From contig NZ_JAOQNG010000010.1 in assembly GCF_025961225.1 (NCBI RefSeq), forward strand, positions 1,044,501-1,108,500: DNA of 64,000 bases, written 5' to 3'. This document shows, piece by piece, positions 1-8,936 of this stretch (its first letter is position 1; the number at the start of each line of letters is the position of its first letter). The notes under the pieces are model-generated. The model was not told the DNA's origin and ran no database searches. It saw only the letters and a program-made list of their open reading frames with translations. The position numbers and the translations under genes are program-made. Source of the DNA: Azospirillum canadense. GTDB taxonomy: Bacteria > Pseudomonadota > Alphaproteobacteria > Azospirillales > Azospirillaceae.

Positions 1-2405
1 GGCGCCAGATTGGAGCCGGTCAGCACCCACATCGCCCCGGGCTCGGGCGCGCTCGGGAAGCCGCCGGCGACGGCGATCGTCGCCACGCTGCCGACCCCGG
101 TGACCACGTCGCGCTCGACCACGCTGCCGTCGGCGAGCACGACCGACAGCGCGTAGCTCTGCCCGGCCTCCAGCGTCACCGGCGCGTCGAGCGTGACCGT
201 GCTGGTGGTCGCCGCCGCCACGCGCCCGCCGAAGCGGACGCCGGCATAGTTGGGATCGGCGATGGCGACGAGGTCGCCCGGCATGACGTCGGCGTGGTCC
301 CACGCCGCCTCGTAGGTGACCGTCTCGGTCTCGCGCTGCTCGGTCTCCAGCAGCCAGCGGCCGAGGCGGCGGGCCTGCGAACGCGAGCGGCAGCCGTAGG
401 CGGTGATCTCCGTCTGCCGCCAGCCGTAGCGTTCGATCAGCGTCGGGTTCTCGACGACCTCGATGGCCGCCCGGTCGCCGTCATCGGGGTTGGTGTAGGT
501 GACCAGCACCGACGAGTGCCGGGCCTTGACCGCCGTTCCCGAATAGCTGAAGGCGCCGTTGATGACGTTCGCCGGGGCGACCAGCTTGACCGGGTCGCCG
601 GGCATGTCGGCGCGGGCGTAGATCTGCCCGCTGCTCCAGTAGACCAGGCCGCGGAAGCTCGACGCGATGCCCTGGATGACCTTGTAGGCGTCCTCGCGCG
701 AGGCGATCACGCCGTTGAAGGTGAAGCGCGGTTCCCAGCCGCCCTGGCCGTCCGGCACCAGTTGGTCGCAATACTGCGCGATCTGGTACAGGCTCCACTT
801 GTCGACCTGGCTGGCGTTGATGAACTTCCCAAGCCCGTAGCGCTTGCTGGTCAGCAGGTCATAGAGCACCCACGCCGGGTTGTCGCTCCAGACGACTTTG
901 AACAGGCCATTCCATGCGCCGACATAGGTCCGGGTCGCCGGGTCATAGTTGCTCGGGACCTGGATGCGCAGGCCGCGCACCTCGTAGGCGCGGGCCGGGA
1001 TGGAGGAGCCGAACAGCTTGGCGTCGACCTCCAGCGCAACATAGGCGCTGTTCGGGTAGCTGAACTTGCCGTCGGTCAGGACGGTGTAGCTCTGCCACCA
1101 GGTCGCGTCCTGCAGGGCAGTCGAGGTGCTGTCGCCATTGATGCGGACGACGCGGACGTCCCACGGCGCGCTGTAGGTGCCATCCTTGGGCAGCTCGATG
1201 CGGAAGCTGCGCTCGTACGGGCTGGTCGTCTTGCCGGCAATCGAGGTGTGGACGACGCGCCGGTAAACGCCGCCGGTCGGCTTGACCTCGATGGCGATGT
1301 CGACCTCGGCGCCGTGCAGGTCGCCGTTGGTGACGTCCTGCCGGGTCAGCGCCGGAATGCGGATGGTGACGCGCACAGCGTCGGCGTTGGGGTTGGTGAT
1401 CGTGCGGACGACCGGGACGTCGTGCTTGACCTCGGTGCTGACCGCCACCTCGTTCTCGGTGGCGGTGAAGCCCTCGACGTGCGGCTGGTCGGGCAGGCCG
1501 GTGCGCAGCGTCCAGGTGACGCCCGGGAAATTGGCGCTGCCGTCGCCGGTGATCAGCGGCGTGCCGTCGAGCGTGATCGAGCGCGCGCCATCCACGAGCC
1601 CGTCAATCTCGCCCTCGCCGAGCAGGTCGATGACGCGGGCGACGGTCGTGCTCTGCAGGGTGTTGGGATCTTCCTGCGCGACACGCCCGCCGTCGCCGCC
1701 ACCGCCACCCTTGCCGCCGCCCGAGCCGGAGACGCCGCCGGACTCGCCCGCGGTGCCGTAATCGACGGTCGCGCCGGTGCTGATCTGGTCGACCGAGAGG
1801 CCGGCGGAGACGACCGTCGAGCCGACCCGGCAGCGCCCGTAGATCAGCGGCACGGCGCCGCCCTGCTCCTGCGCGTTGACCGGGCCGTTCATGACGAACG
1901 AGGCGCGCTTGTCGACGCTCTCCAGGCTGTCGAGCCCCTTGACCTGCGGCGCCAGCATCATCGAGGCGCCGGACAGCACCATCGACAGGCCGAACAGCGC
2001 AATGGAGCCGTAGGACATGCCCATCGCCGCGCCGCCGAAGGCCGGAGCCGCCAGCCCGGCGGCGGTGCCGCCCGAGTAGACGATGGCGACGGCCATGATG
2101 ACCATGCCGATCACCGCCTTGACGCCGCCCTTGGACTTCTGGCCCGAGCCCGCCGCGACGGGAGCGATGTGCAGGTCGCCGGCGCCGAGGTGAAAAGTCA
2201 GTTCATCGGCGCCGAGGTGCAGGCCGGTCTTTTTGTCGCCGCGGATGATCCGATAGGTGCCATCCTTGACCGCCGGCAGGAAGGCGCCGGAGGTCAGGAC
2301 GTGCAGCGCCCGGAACGCCTCCGCCGGGCTGGCGACGTCCAACTCGTAGACCGCGCCGAAGCGGCGGCGCAGCGCGCCGTGCAGGTGAACTTTGCGGAGG
2401 GCCAT
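1..2405 (-). CDS. Fused tail assembly protein I / tail tip host-specificity protein J, 3' end outside the window
   Basis: One uninterrupted minus-strand frame begins at an ATG at 2405 and is still open at base 1 (about 801 codons). Residues 1 to about 210 look like lambda tail protein I: a ubiquitin-like start (MALRKVHLHGALRRRFGA), a hydrophobic Gly/Ala-rich middle, then a VPLIYGRCRVGS segment. A Gly-rich linker follows (GSGGGKGGGGDGG). The frame then continues as lambda J, starting near LQSTTVARVIDLLGEGEIDG and running through the domains that build the tail tip and contact the receptor. In lambda I and J are separate genes; here they share one frame. The start overlaps the stop of the upstream K-like gene (TGATG), so the two are probably translationally coupled. 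Confidence 0.9.
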   Translation of the reverse strand, partial: MALRKVHLHGALRRRFGAVYELDVASPAEAFRALHVLTSGAFLPAVKDGTYRIIRGDKKTGLHLGADELTFHLGAGDLHIAPVAAGSGQKSKGGVKAVIGMVIMAVAIVYSGGTAAGLAAPAFGGAAMGMSYGSIALFGLSMVLSGASMMLAPQVKGLDSLESVDKRASFVMNGPVNAQEQGGAVPLIYGRCRVGSTVVSAGLSVDQISTGATVDYGTAGESGGVSGSGGGKGGGGGDGGRVAQEDPNTLQSTTVARVIDLLGEGEIDGLVDGARSITLDGTPLITGDGSANFPGVTWTLRTGLPDQPHVEGFTATENEVAVSTEVKHDVPVVRTITNPNADAVRVTIRIPALTRQDVTNGDLHGAEVDIAIEVKPTGGVYRRVVHTSIAGKTTSPYERSFRIELPKDGTYSAPWDVRVVRINGDSTSTALQDATWWQSYTVLTDGKFSYPNSAYVALEVDAKLFGSSIPARAYEVRGLRIQVPSNYDPATRTYVGAWNGLFKVVWSDNPAWVLYDLLTSKRYGLGKFINASQVDKWSLYQIAQYCDQLVPDGQGGWEPRFTFNGVIASREDAYKVIQGIASSFRGLVYWSSGQIYARADMPGDPVKLVAPANVINGAFSYSGTAVKARHSSVLVTYTNPDDGDRAAIEVVENPTLIERYGWRQTEITAYGCRSRSQARRLGRWLLETEQRETETVTYEAAWDHADVMPGDLVAIADPNYAGVRFGGRVAAATTSTVTLDAPVTLEAGQSYALSVVLADGSVVERDVVTGVGSVATIAVAGGFPSAPEPGAMWVLTGSNLA

Positions 2406-3118
2406 CAGGCGAGATCCTTGTGGCGCAGGACGTGGGTCACGGTGCGCAGCCACGGGCCGAGCGGCTCGCGCCGGCTCAAGCGGTTCTGCAGGTGGTGCAG
2501 TACCAGGGCGCCGCCCTTGACGACGACGCCGGCGTGGTTGGGGACCGGGCTGCGGATCTGCATCAGCAGGACGTCGGAGTCGCGCATCGTGGCGCGCGGC
2601 ACCGCGGCGAAGCCGGCGGCGGCGAAGTTCTCGACATAAAGGTTCTCGCCGTTCGTCCACCAGGCGTCGTCACGCGGGAACTCCGGCAGGGTGATTCCGT
2701 GCGTCTTGGCGAAGTAGTCGCGGATCAAAGCGTAGCAGTCGGTCACCGCGTGGCAGAACGGGCGGCCGATGAGGTCGGGCGTCGGCGTGTCGGCGCCCCA
2801 CACGACCGGGTCCGACACGCTCTCGCCGTCGGTCATCACCAGCAGCCACGGCACGTCGGTCGCCATCTGCCCGGCCATGTCGGCGCGGGTCGGCGCCGAG
2901 TTGCTGTTGGTGTGGGAATGCACGATTGCCTGCACACGGTCGCGGTGCGCGTCATAGACGTCGTCGGCGATGCGGAAGTCGACGCGCGGATCCTTGCCGT
3001 TGTTGCGGCACGGGACGTAAGCGCCGGCGACGATGAGGCCGCAGCACTCTTTCGGGAACTCGGCGAGGGCGTGCGCGGCGATGGCCTCGCGCAGCGCGGG
3101 CGTCAGGGTCAGGGGCAT
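2405..3118 (-). CDS. Tail assembly protein K-like: JAB/MPN metalloprotease domain plus NlpC/P60 domain
   Basis: This 237-residue protein matches the two-domain layout of lambda tail protein K. The N-terminal half has the JAB/MPN metal site: Glu24 in KECCGLIV, then His67 and His69 in HSHTNSNSAPTRAD, and Asp80. The C-terminal half looks like an NlpC/P60 cysteine peptidase, with Cys128 in HAVTDCYALIRDYF and a probable catalytic His195 in NHAGVVV. K-family proteins help assemble the tail tip and may open peptidoglycan during DNA entry. It lies between the L-like and I-J genes, as in lambda, and overlaps the next gene by one base. Confidence 0.9.
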   Translation of the reverse strand: MPLTLTPALREAIAAHALAEFPKECCGLIVAGAYVPCRNNGKDPRVDFRIADDVYDAHRDRVQAIVHSHTNSNSAPTRADMAGQMATDVPWLLVMTDGESVSDPVVWGADTPTPDLIGRPFCHAVTDCYALIRDYFAKTHGITLPEFPRDDAWWTNGENLYVENFAAAGFAAVPRATMRDSDVLLMQIRSPVPNHAGVVVKGGALVLHHLQNRLSRREPLGPWLRTVTHVLRHKDLA

Positions 3119-3119
3119 G

Positions 3120-3833
3120 TCAGCTTGTCCTCACGCGGGCGACGCCGGGGAAGGCCCAGGTCGGGAGCACGGCGGTGGCGCCGAAGCGGGCCTCGCAGCC
3201 GGTGATGAATTTCGAGCAGGCGTCCGACGCGGCGGCGGTCGGCTGGTCGTGGACGTCGAAGCAGGCGTCGCCGGCATAGGGACAGGTCGCCTCGCTGTAG
3301 TCCCAGCCCGCCCCGCTCCACCGCCGATAGGTCGCCGTGCAGGCGCCCTGCAGCACCTGACGGCCGGGCAGCTGGCGGCCCTCCTGGTCGATGACCGCGG
3401 CCAGTTCCCATTCGATGTGCGTCTTGTCGAGCACGGCCTTGCGCTCGATGCGGTAGACGTCGAGCGGGAAATGCGCGGTCGGGTCGGCGTCGGGCTCGCC
3501 GTCGAGGAAGCGGCGGAAGGTGCGGATGCGCGTCACCTGCGCGCCGAGCAGGTCGTCGTAGGTGCCGACCAGCGCGGAGAACGCCCGGTTGACGTTGGAG
3601 ATGCGCAGCTTCGGCGTCGGCAGGACGCCGGTGCCGCTCCACTCCCAGCCCTCGGCCTCGATGTCGACCGGCGTGTAGGTGACGCCGCCGTAGACCACCG
3701 GGGCCGCCTCATAGGCCGACTGCGTGAAGGCGTAGACGCCGCCGCCGAGCCGGGTGGCGTCGAGTTGGAACAGCACGACGTAGGGGCTCGGCGCGGGGCG
3801 CTGTGCCTCGCGTGCGATCGGAGCGTTGCTCAT
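3120..3833 (-). CDS. Minor tail protein L-like, Fe-S cluster type
   Basis: A 237-residue tail-tip hub protein of the lambda L family. The C-terminal half carries a cysteine set at residues 184, 191, 206 and 213 (CPYAGDAC, then DACSKFITGC) that matches the spacing used by L proteins to hold an iron-sulfur cluster; Cys165 is an extra one. The N-terminal part (VVLFQLDATRLGG, later LRISNVNR) is typical of the hub domain. It sits in the lambda order M-L-K and is two bases from the next gene. Function comes from family and order. Confidence 0.9.
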   Translation of the reverse strand: MSNAPIAREAQRPAPSPYVVLFQLDATRLGGGVYAFTQSAYEAAPVVYGGVTYTPVDIEAEGWEWSGTGVLPTPKLRISNVNRAFSALVGTYDDLLGAQVTRIRTFRRFLDGEPDADPTAHFPLDVYRIERKAVLDKTHIEWELAAVIDQEGRQLPGRQVLQGACTATYRRWSGAGWDYSEATCPYAGDACFDVHDQPTAAASDACSKFITGCEARFGATAVLPTWAFPGVARVRTS

Positions 3834-3843
3834 CGGGGAGACC

Positions 3844-4212
3844 TCAGAGGTCGAAGACTTGAGTCAGCTTGGCCGACAGGGAGAAACGCCGCTCGCCGAG
3901 GGCTTCCGCGCCGACGATCGGGGCGCGGCTCCAGGACTCGGCGACGAACTTGCACGGCGTCGCGGCGTCGAGCGGCGTCCACCAGAACGCCTCATAGCCG
4001 CCGCGGGCGACGAGAAACGCCTCAATGGTGTCGGCGGCGGCGGTGCACAGCGCGTCCCATTTCAAATCCCACGCGGCCGGCCGGCTGTTGAGCCCGTCGG
4101 CGGCGCGCTGCCGGTAGCCGTCGCCGAACTCGGCCTTGAGCACGCGCGGCTGCACGGTCTTTTGGCTGTTGACGGACGGCGACACTGGCGGGGCGAAGGT
4201 GGGAATGCTCAT
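3844..4212 (-). CDS. Minor tail protein M-like
   Basis: A 122-residue protein of the lambda M / phage minor tail family, recognised by the FGDGYRQRAADGLN segment near the N terminus, the aromatic FWWTP motif in the middle and a C-terminal strand-rich part. M proteins join the tape measure to the tail-tip hub. The start overlaps the last codons of the tape measure gene by four bases (ATGA), which points to coupled translation. Confidence 0.88.
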   Translation of the reverse strand: MSIPTFAPPVSPSVNSQKTVQPRVLKAEFGDGYRQRAADGLNSRPAAWDLKWDALCTAAADTIEAFLVARGGYEAFWWTPLDAATPCKFVAESWSRAPIVGAEALGERRFSLSAKLTQVFDL

Positions 4213-7200
4213 CGAGAACCTCCGTTCAGCAGGCCCATCGGCCGCATCTGCTGGCGCAGCACGGTCACGATGCGGGCATCGAGCTGGTCACCGACCGCCC
4301 GGCTGATCTGGTCGGCGAGGTCGGCGTTCTGCTCCTGCGTGCCGCCGTTGGCGTTGACCTCGATGTTGATGTCGCCGAAGGTTACGCTCCCGTTGCCAGC
4401 AGCCGCGCCGAGGTTGAAGCGGTGCCGCGGGTCGTCCTCGGTGATCACCTCCTCGCGCGTCCGCAAAATGGCCGGCACCTCATCCGGAGCGAGGCCAGCG
4501 AGGCCGCCAGTGTGGTAGCGCCGCGCACCGAGGAAGACCGCCGGCGACACGGACCGGTTGGCCGGCGCCGGCTGCCCAATCACGCCGCCGGAATGGAAGG
4601 TTCCGGCGTTGATCTGCATGGCGATGCCATAGTCCGTGGTCGGCGCCGGCATGCCCGCCGTTTTGCCGCCGGCTACGCCGAACAGGCTGCTGATGCCCCC
4701 GAGCAGGTAATTCTTGAACGGGGTGATAACGGCGAGCTTCACCAGGTCCGTGGTGATGCTGGAGAGGACGCCCGAGACGACCGAGCGGAAACTCACGGCG
4801 GCGCCACTGCCTTGAGTGAAGGCCTCGCTGATGGCGTCGCCGACGCGGTCGAAGGCGCGGTCGAACGTCTGCCCCAACTCGTTGAGGCGGTCCATCTCAA
4901 CGCCAGTTTTGGCGAGCGCTTCGGCGTTCGCAAGAATCCTCTGCCCTTCCGTGCTTAGCAGAGGAATGCCCTCGCGGCGGAGCTGCTGCTCGGTCAGCAG
5001 GCGGGCGAAACCGACGGCGCGCTGCTCGGCCGTGGCAAACAGCAGCTCGCGCTCTTTGCCAAGCTGGGCGATCTGCTCCTCCTGCCCCTGCAGGATGGAC
5101 CCGGCCCGTGCTTTGCGCTGCGCGGCGTCGTCAGCGATCACCGCCTGCGTCTTGGCCTCGATGATCCGGCGCAACGCGTTGGCCGTGCCGCCCTGCGCCC
5201 TTTCCAGCGCAATGGTTTCGGCAATGGTCGCCTGCCGCACCTTCTCGGCCAGCTCGGCTTTCTGCTGCGCCTCCGCCCCGACCAGCGTCGCCTCAGCCAC
5301 CTTCTGCCGCCCCGCCACGTCGGCCTGCATCTGCGGCAGCGCCTGCGCCGAAGTGGCCGCCTGCTGGGCCGCGCGCTCCTGCAGCAGCTGCTGGGTGCGC
5401 GCCTTGACATCGATGTTCATCGTCAGCGCCTCGGTCGCCGCTTGGCGCCGCGCCTCCGCCTCCGCGCCGGCCCCGGCCGACTTCAGGTAAGCGTCGGCGA
5501 CCGCCAGCGATTCGCGCGCGTTGACGCTGAGAGCCGCGTTCAGCTGCGCGACCGCCTGCGTCTGCCCCACCGTCACCTGGGTCACCGCCGAGCCGACGGC
5601 GAGCTTCCGTTCCTCCGCCGTCGTGGCCGTGCCGAGCAGGTTAATCCGCTCCACCTCAGCCGCCTTTTGCGCCGCGTAGGCCGGGCCGACGAGGCCCGCA
5701 TACTTCTGCTCGACCGCCGTGAGCTTCTGGCGCTTGTAAGTCTCGATGTCGAGACCCTGCGAGGCCGCGGTCTCGTAGTCGGCGCGCTTGTTCTTCAAGC
5801 CCTCCAGGGCCTTGCCGGCATCGGTGGCGAACGCCATCAAGCCGGGGTTCTTGAGGCCGGCTTCGAGCGTCGTGATCGACGCGGTGAGCGCCGTGATCTC
5901 CGTCGCCATCGGGCGCACCGAGCGCGCTACGCTGTCCGCGGCAACGCTGTTCGTCACCTGCCCTTGCCAGTCGGCCACGCGGGCGGCCATCTCGCGCTCG
6001 TGGCCGCGCTGCGCGTACCGCTGGGCCAGGGCGGCGTCGACGCTCGCCAACTCACCGGTGGCGGTGGCCATGCCCGGCGCGGCGTAGCGGCCATCCACCG
6101 GGACGGAACCGGCGGGCAGGGAGACGCCCCCGGTCTCCGCGGCGACACGGGCGTCGTCGAGCCCGCGGGCGGCGAGGAGCTGGCGCCGCTTTGCCTCCAG
6201 GCGCGCGATGGCCTGCGCGTTGGTCTCGGGCGCGGTGGCGTTGCCGATGGCGTTGAACGCGTTCGAGGCCGCGCGGGCCACCCGCTCCCAGGCGGAGGCC
6301 AGCGTGCCGACCTGGTCACCGAGGCCGCGCGTCCTGGTTGCCAGACTGTCGGCGAGGAGAAGCCGCGCCTGCTCCTCCTGCCCGGTCGCCTTGAGCACGC
6401 GAATGCGCTCCAGCTCCTTACCGGAGAGAATCCCGTAGGCTGCCGTCAGCTTCTCGGCGCCGGCGACCGGATCGGCGAACAGCTGGGCGAGGTCGGCGGC
6501 GGCCTTTCCCACGTCCTGCCCGGTGGCCACCGCGTAATCGCGCGACAGGCCGATCAGGCGCTCCATGCTCTCCGCGCCCAGCTTGCCGGCACGGATGTAC
6601 GCCGCCTCCTGTTCGCGCGCCGCGGCCACCGAGACCTCTCCGGCGTCTGCCGCGCGCACGGCGAGCGCCTCCAGTTCGTCGGCGGAGCGGCCGATAGCCC
6701 CGCCCATCAGCGTGGCCGCCGTCTGCACCTCGCGCAGGGCGGCGGCGTGTTTCTCCATCACGGCAAAGGCGGCCGCCAACCCGAGTCCCGCCGCGATGGC
6801 CAAGCCGATGGGGCTCACCAGCAGCGACAGCACCCGACCGACGCCGCCCACGGCCGCGGTCGTCTGCGGCCCCTGCTGCATGAGGATGAGGAAGGGATTC
6901 TGCCCACCGGCGAGCTGCACCGCGGCGTCCTGCAGCTGATACGAGAGGTTGGTGATCTCGTGAGCCGTCAGCTTGGCGGAACGCGCCGCCATCGTCTGCG
7001 GAGAGATCGAGGCTTGCAGCGTGTCGTGGTACTTCTTGACCGCGATGGTGTGCTGCTCGTAGCTGATGCCCCCGGCCGCCAGTAGCTCGTCGGCTTCACG
7101 GAGGCTGTCCGAGAACAGGCGCTGAGCTTTGGCCGCCGGATCGATGCTCTCCCGCAGAGCACGCGCCCGCCGCTCCAGATCAGCCGCCTCCTCGAACACG

Positions 7201-7685
7201 CCCGCTGATCGTTGGGCGGAGCCGGACGGCGGCGTGGTCACGCCGAGTTGCTCATTGAAATGCCGCTGCGCGTCTGCGGCGCGCTGGATCGCGCGCTCGC
7301 GTTCGATCAAGGCCTGCACTTCGGCCTTCGACGCCTGCTCCATGACGCCCTGGGCCTGGAAGGTGGCATCGTACCGCTGGCGCAGCTGCTCCAGCCGCTT
7401 GCCGTGCTCCTCGGCCGTGATCGCCCCGCGCTGCAAGGCGCGGTCAAGAAGCTCCTGCCCCAGCGCCAGCTTCTGCTGTGCATGGTAGGCCGGATCGATC
7501 TGCCGGCGCAGGCGATCCAGGGCGCGCTCCTGGTTACCAAACACCTGCTGCACGCGCTCCGTCGTCTGCACGACGTTCTGGTTCGCCGACTTGATCTTCT
7601 CCGACGCCTGCTCGAATTCACGCGCGCCGGCCGAGGCCCGACTCGCGTCGTACACGAGGGCTGTCGTCGCTTCCTGCTGTGCCAT
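4209..7685 (-). CDS. Tail tape measure protein
   Basis: This 1158-residue protein is the longest complete one in the window and lies directly after the tail chaperone genes, where the tape measure is found in long-tailed phages. Most of it is alpha-helical and rich in Ala, Gln, Glu and Arg, fitting extended coiled coil. A hydrophobic segment near residues 275-310 (RVLSLLVSPIGLAIAAGLG) is the membrane-active part seen in this family. The C-terminal part has a Gly-rich stretch and FHSGGVIG / YHTGGLAGLAPDEVPAILR motifs that recur in lambda-type tape measures. Its length sets tail length. Start ATG at 7685; no better upstream start was seen. Confidence 0.95.
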   Translation of the reverse strand: MAQQEATTALVYDASRASAGAREFEQASEKIKSANQNVVQTTERVQQVFGNQERALDRLRRQIDPAYHAQQKLALGQELLDRALQRGAITAEEHGKRLEQLRQRYDATFQAQGVMEQASKAEVQALIERERAIQRAADAQRHFNEQLGVTTPPSGSAQRSAGVFEEAADLERRARALRESIDPAAKAQRLFSDSLREADELLAAGGISYEQHTIAVKKYHDTLQASISPQTMAARSAKLTAHEITNLSYQLQDAAVQLAGGQNPFLILMQQGPQTTAAVGGVGRVLSLLVSPIGLAIAAGLGLAAAFAVMEKHAAALREVQTAATLMGGAIGRSADELEALAVRAADAGEVSVAAAREQEAAYIRAGKLGAESMERLIGLSRDYAVATGQDVGKAAADLAQLFADPVAGAEKLTAAYGILSGKELERIRVLKATGQEEQARLLLADSLATRTRGLGDQVGTLASAWERVARAASNAFNAIGNATAPETNAQAIARLEAKRRQLLAARGLDDARVAAETGGVSLPAGSVPVDGRYAAPGMATATGELASVDAALAQRYAQRGHEREMAARVADWQGQVTNSVAADSVARSVRPMATEITALTASITTLEAGLKNPGLMAFATDAGKALEGLKNKRADYETAASQGLDIETYKRQKLTAVEQKYAGLVGPAYAAQKAAEVERINLLGTATTAEERKLAVGSAVTQVTVGQTQAVAQLNAALSVNARESLAVADAYLKSAGAGAEAEARRQAATEALTMNIDVKARTQQLLQERAAQQAATSAQALPQMQADVAGRQKVAEATLVGAEAQQKAELAEKVRQATIAETIALERAQGGTANALRRIIEAKTQAVIADDAAQRKARAGSILQGQEEQIAQLGKERELLFATAEQRAVGFARLLTEQQLRREGIPLLSTEGQRILANAEALAKTGVEMDRLNELGQTFDRAFDRVGDAISEAFTQGSGAAVSFRSVVSGVLSSITTDLVKLAVITPFKNYLLGGISSLFGVAGGKTAGMPAPTTDYGIAMQINAGTFHSGGVIGQPAPANRSVSPAVFLGARRYHTGGLAGLAPDEVPAILRTREEVITEDDPRHRFNLGAAAGNGSVTFGDINIEVNANGGTQEQNADLADQISRAVGDQLDARIVTVLRQQMRPMGLLNGGSR

Positions 7686-7715
7686 GCACGCCTCGCGGGG
7701 AAAGGGGGCGCGGGG

Positions 7716-8350
7716 CTACGCGCCCCGCGGCTGCGCCTTGGACCTGAGAAACGACATCAACTGCTGAGCGGCCTGCGCCGGGCCTTGAGCGGGCGCCGCG
7801 TCCTGCGCCGCGCCGGCGCCGTCCAGCGGGGCGCCATTCAGCCAGTTGTGGAACTCGACCAGCCCGCTGACGGCCAGTTCGAGCTGCGGCATCGGGGTGG
7901 CCATCACGACCTCCGGCGGCCACCCGAGCCATCCGGTACCACGCCTGAAGAGGAGTTCGTGGTACGCGTCGTTGCTCAGTCGTCGGCGTTTCCCGCCGGC
8001 ATCCCCCCGGCCTCGTCGTCCTCCGGCTCCTCCAGCGGACGCCCGCCGTTGGACAGCATCAGGACATACTCGGTCAGCGGCAGGACGATGCGGTTCAGGC
8101 CGGCCGACCAGACCTTCTCGCGCAGCCCCTTGGTCTCCGCCTCGGTCCGCAGCCCCAGGCCGTGCTGGATGACGGTGACGTAGGCGTCGAGGTCGGAGGC
8201 CTGGAGCTGCTGCAGCGCGCCCTGGAAGCCGTTGAACGCGCGGCTGATACGGGTGGCGGCGCCCAGCGTCGGGGCGAGGGTCCGCTCCTCGCCGCCGAGG
8301 GTGATGGTGACTTCGCCGGAATTCAGCTTGGGCATGACGGGGTCCTTCAA
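7716..8350 (-). CDS. Tail assembly chaperone fusion GT, made by -1 frameshifting
   Basis: Reading G from 8350 to the slippery site and then slipping back one base opens a second frame that ends with TAG at 7716-7718. The predicted fusion is about 211 residues: 121 from G and 90 from T. The T part contains a WLGWPPEVVMATPMPQLEL segment resembling the T domain of lambda-type tail chaperones. It has no convincing start of its own; the nearest is a GTG at 7907 inside the conserved part. In lambda, G and GT at a fixed ratio load the tape measure before tube assembly. Here the frame switch is inferred from the heptamer register and the fit of the two frames. Confidence 0.85.
7976..8350 (-). CDS. 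Tail assembly chaperone G-like
   Basis: A 124-residue protein placed between the tail tube gene and the tape measure gene. It starts with a strand-rich segment (GEVTITLGGEERTLAPTLGAATRI) followed by helices, as in small tail assembly chaperones of lambda- and gene-transfer-agent-type tails. Its last codons are GCG GGA AAC GCC GAC GAC TGA, and the slippery heptamer sits four codons before the stop. Most ribosomes should end here and release G alone. An internal ATG five codons in (MPKLNSGE) is an alternative start. Confidence 0.85.
   Translation of the reverse strand: MKDPVMPKLNSGEVTITLGGEERTLAPTLGAATRISRAFNGFQGALQQLQASDLDAYVTVIQHGLGLRTEAETKGLREKVWSAGLNRIVLPLTEYVLMLSNGGRPLEEPEDDEAGGMPAGNADD
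7988..7994 (-). promoter_or_regulatory. Slippery heptamer GGGAAAC for -1 ribosomal frameshifting
   Basis: On the minus strand the sequence reads GGGAAAC. The zero frame of the upstream gene divides it as G GGA AAC, exactly the X XXY YYZ register needed for tandem slippage. Lambda uses GGGAAAG at the same place between G and T. The slip leads into the T frame, which stays open for 90 codons. Confidence 0.88.
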
Positions 8351-8433
8351 TGGGGTCGGTCAGTGTTCTCAGGGCATGGGCTGGAGGGGCCAGCGGCGCC
8401 CCGACTGGCTACCTGCCCGGCGCAGGCGATCCG

Positions 8434-8925
8434 TTACGGCGTGCCGGCGGCCGCCTCGCCGACGAAGACCTCAGTGGTGATGTCGAGGCCGATGGTGGTC
8501 TTGACGGTGTCGCTGGAGCCGCCGGGATTGATCGTGGCGGAGGTGACGAGGGCGCGGAAATAGGCGCGGGTCGGCTTGCCGCCGCTGCCGCCGGTGTTGT
8601 CGCCCAGCTCGACCTTGATCGGATAGTCGCCCTGCTTGTCGGCCGCGGCGGCGACGGCGACCTGGCCCGCGTCGTCGCCCTTGCGGGCGCAGGTGATGCT
8701 CAGGGCGCCGTTGTCCTGGACCGTCTTGTACTTGCGCTTGCGGCCGTCGCTGACCGGGGTGAAGCTGCCGGTCTCCCACTTGGTGCCGAATTCGGGCACG
8801 GACTCCGCTAAGCCGATCTCGGTCCAGCCGGACGCCTGGCCGTCGTATTCGGCCAGCGTGTCGTGCGCCCACGACTTACTACCGATGTAGATTTTGGCGC
8901 CGATGGCGGCGGTCAACTCGCTCAT
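8434..8925 (-). CDS. Major tail tube protein
   Basis: A 163-residue protein starting MSELTAAIGAKIYIG. I chose the ATG at 8925 because a strong ribosome site (GAGGAG) lies just upstream; the open frame extends 21 residues further but that part is low-complexity. It contains the ETGSFTPVSDGRKRKYKT region and alternating strands expected of lambda V / HK97 tail tube subunits. It sits between the tail terminator gene and the chaperones, the standard place for the tube gene. Confidence 0.85.
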   Translation of the reverse strand: MSELTAAIGAKIYIGSKSWAHDTLAEYDGQASGWTEIGLAESVPEFGTKWETGSFTPVSDGRKRKYKTVQDNGALSITCARKGDDAGQVAVAAAADKQGDYPIKVELGDNTGGSGGKPTRAYFRALVTSATINPGGSSDTVKTTIGLDITTEVFVGEAAAGTP

Positions 8926-8936
8926 GATGCTGCTCC

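Noticed and set aside
294..2639. 781-codon plus-strand open frame
   Set aside because: It is the complement of the I-J tail gene, which has domain similarity on the minus strand. Long antisense frames are expected in high-GC coding DNA.
7716..7907. Independent 63-residue gene
   Set aside because: Its GTG start lies inside the conserved T-like part. It is better explained as the end of the frameshift product.
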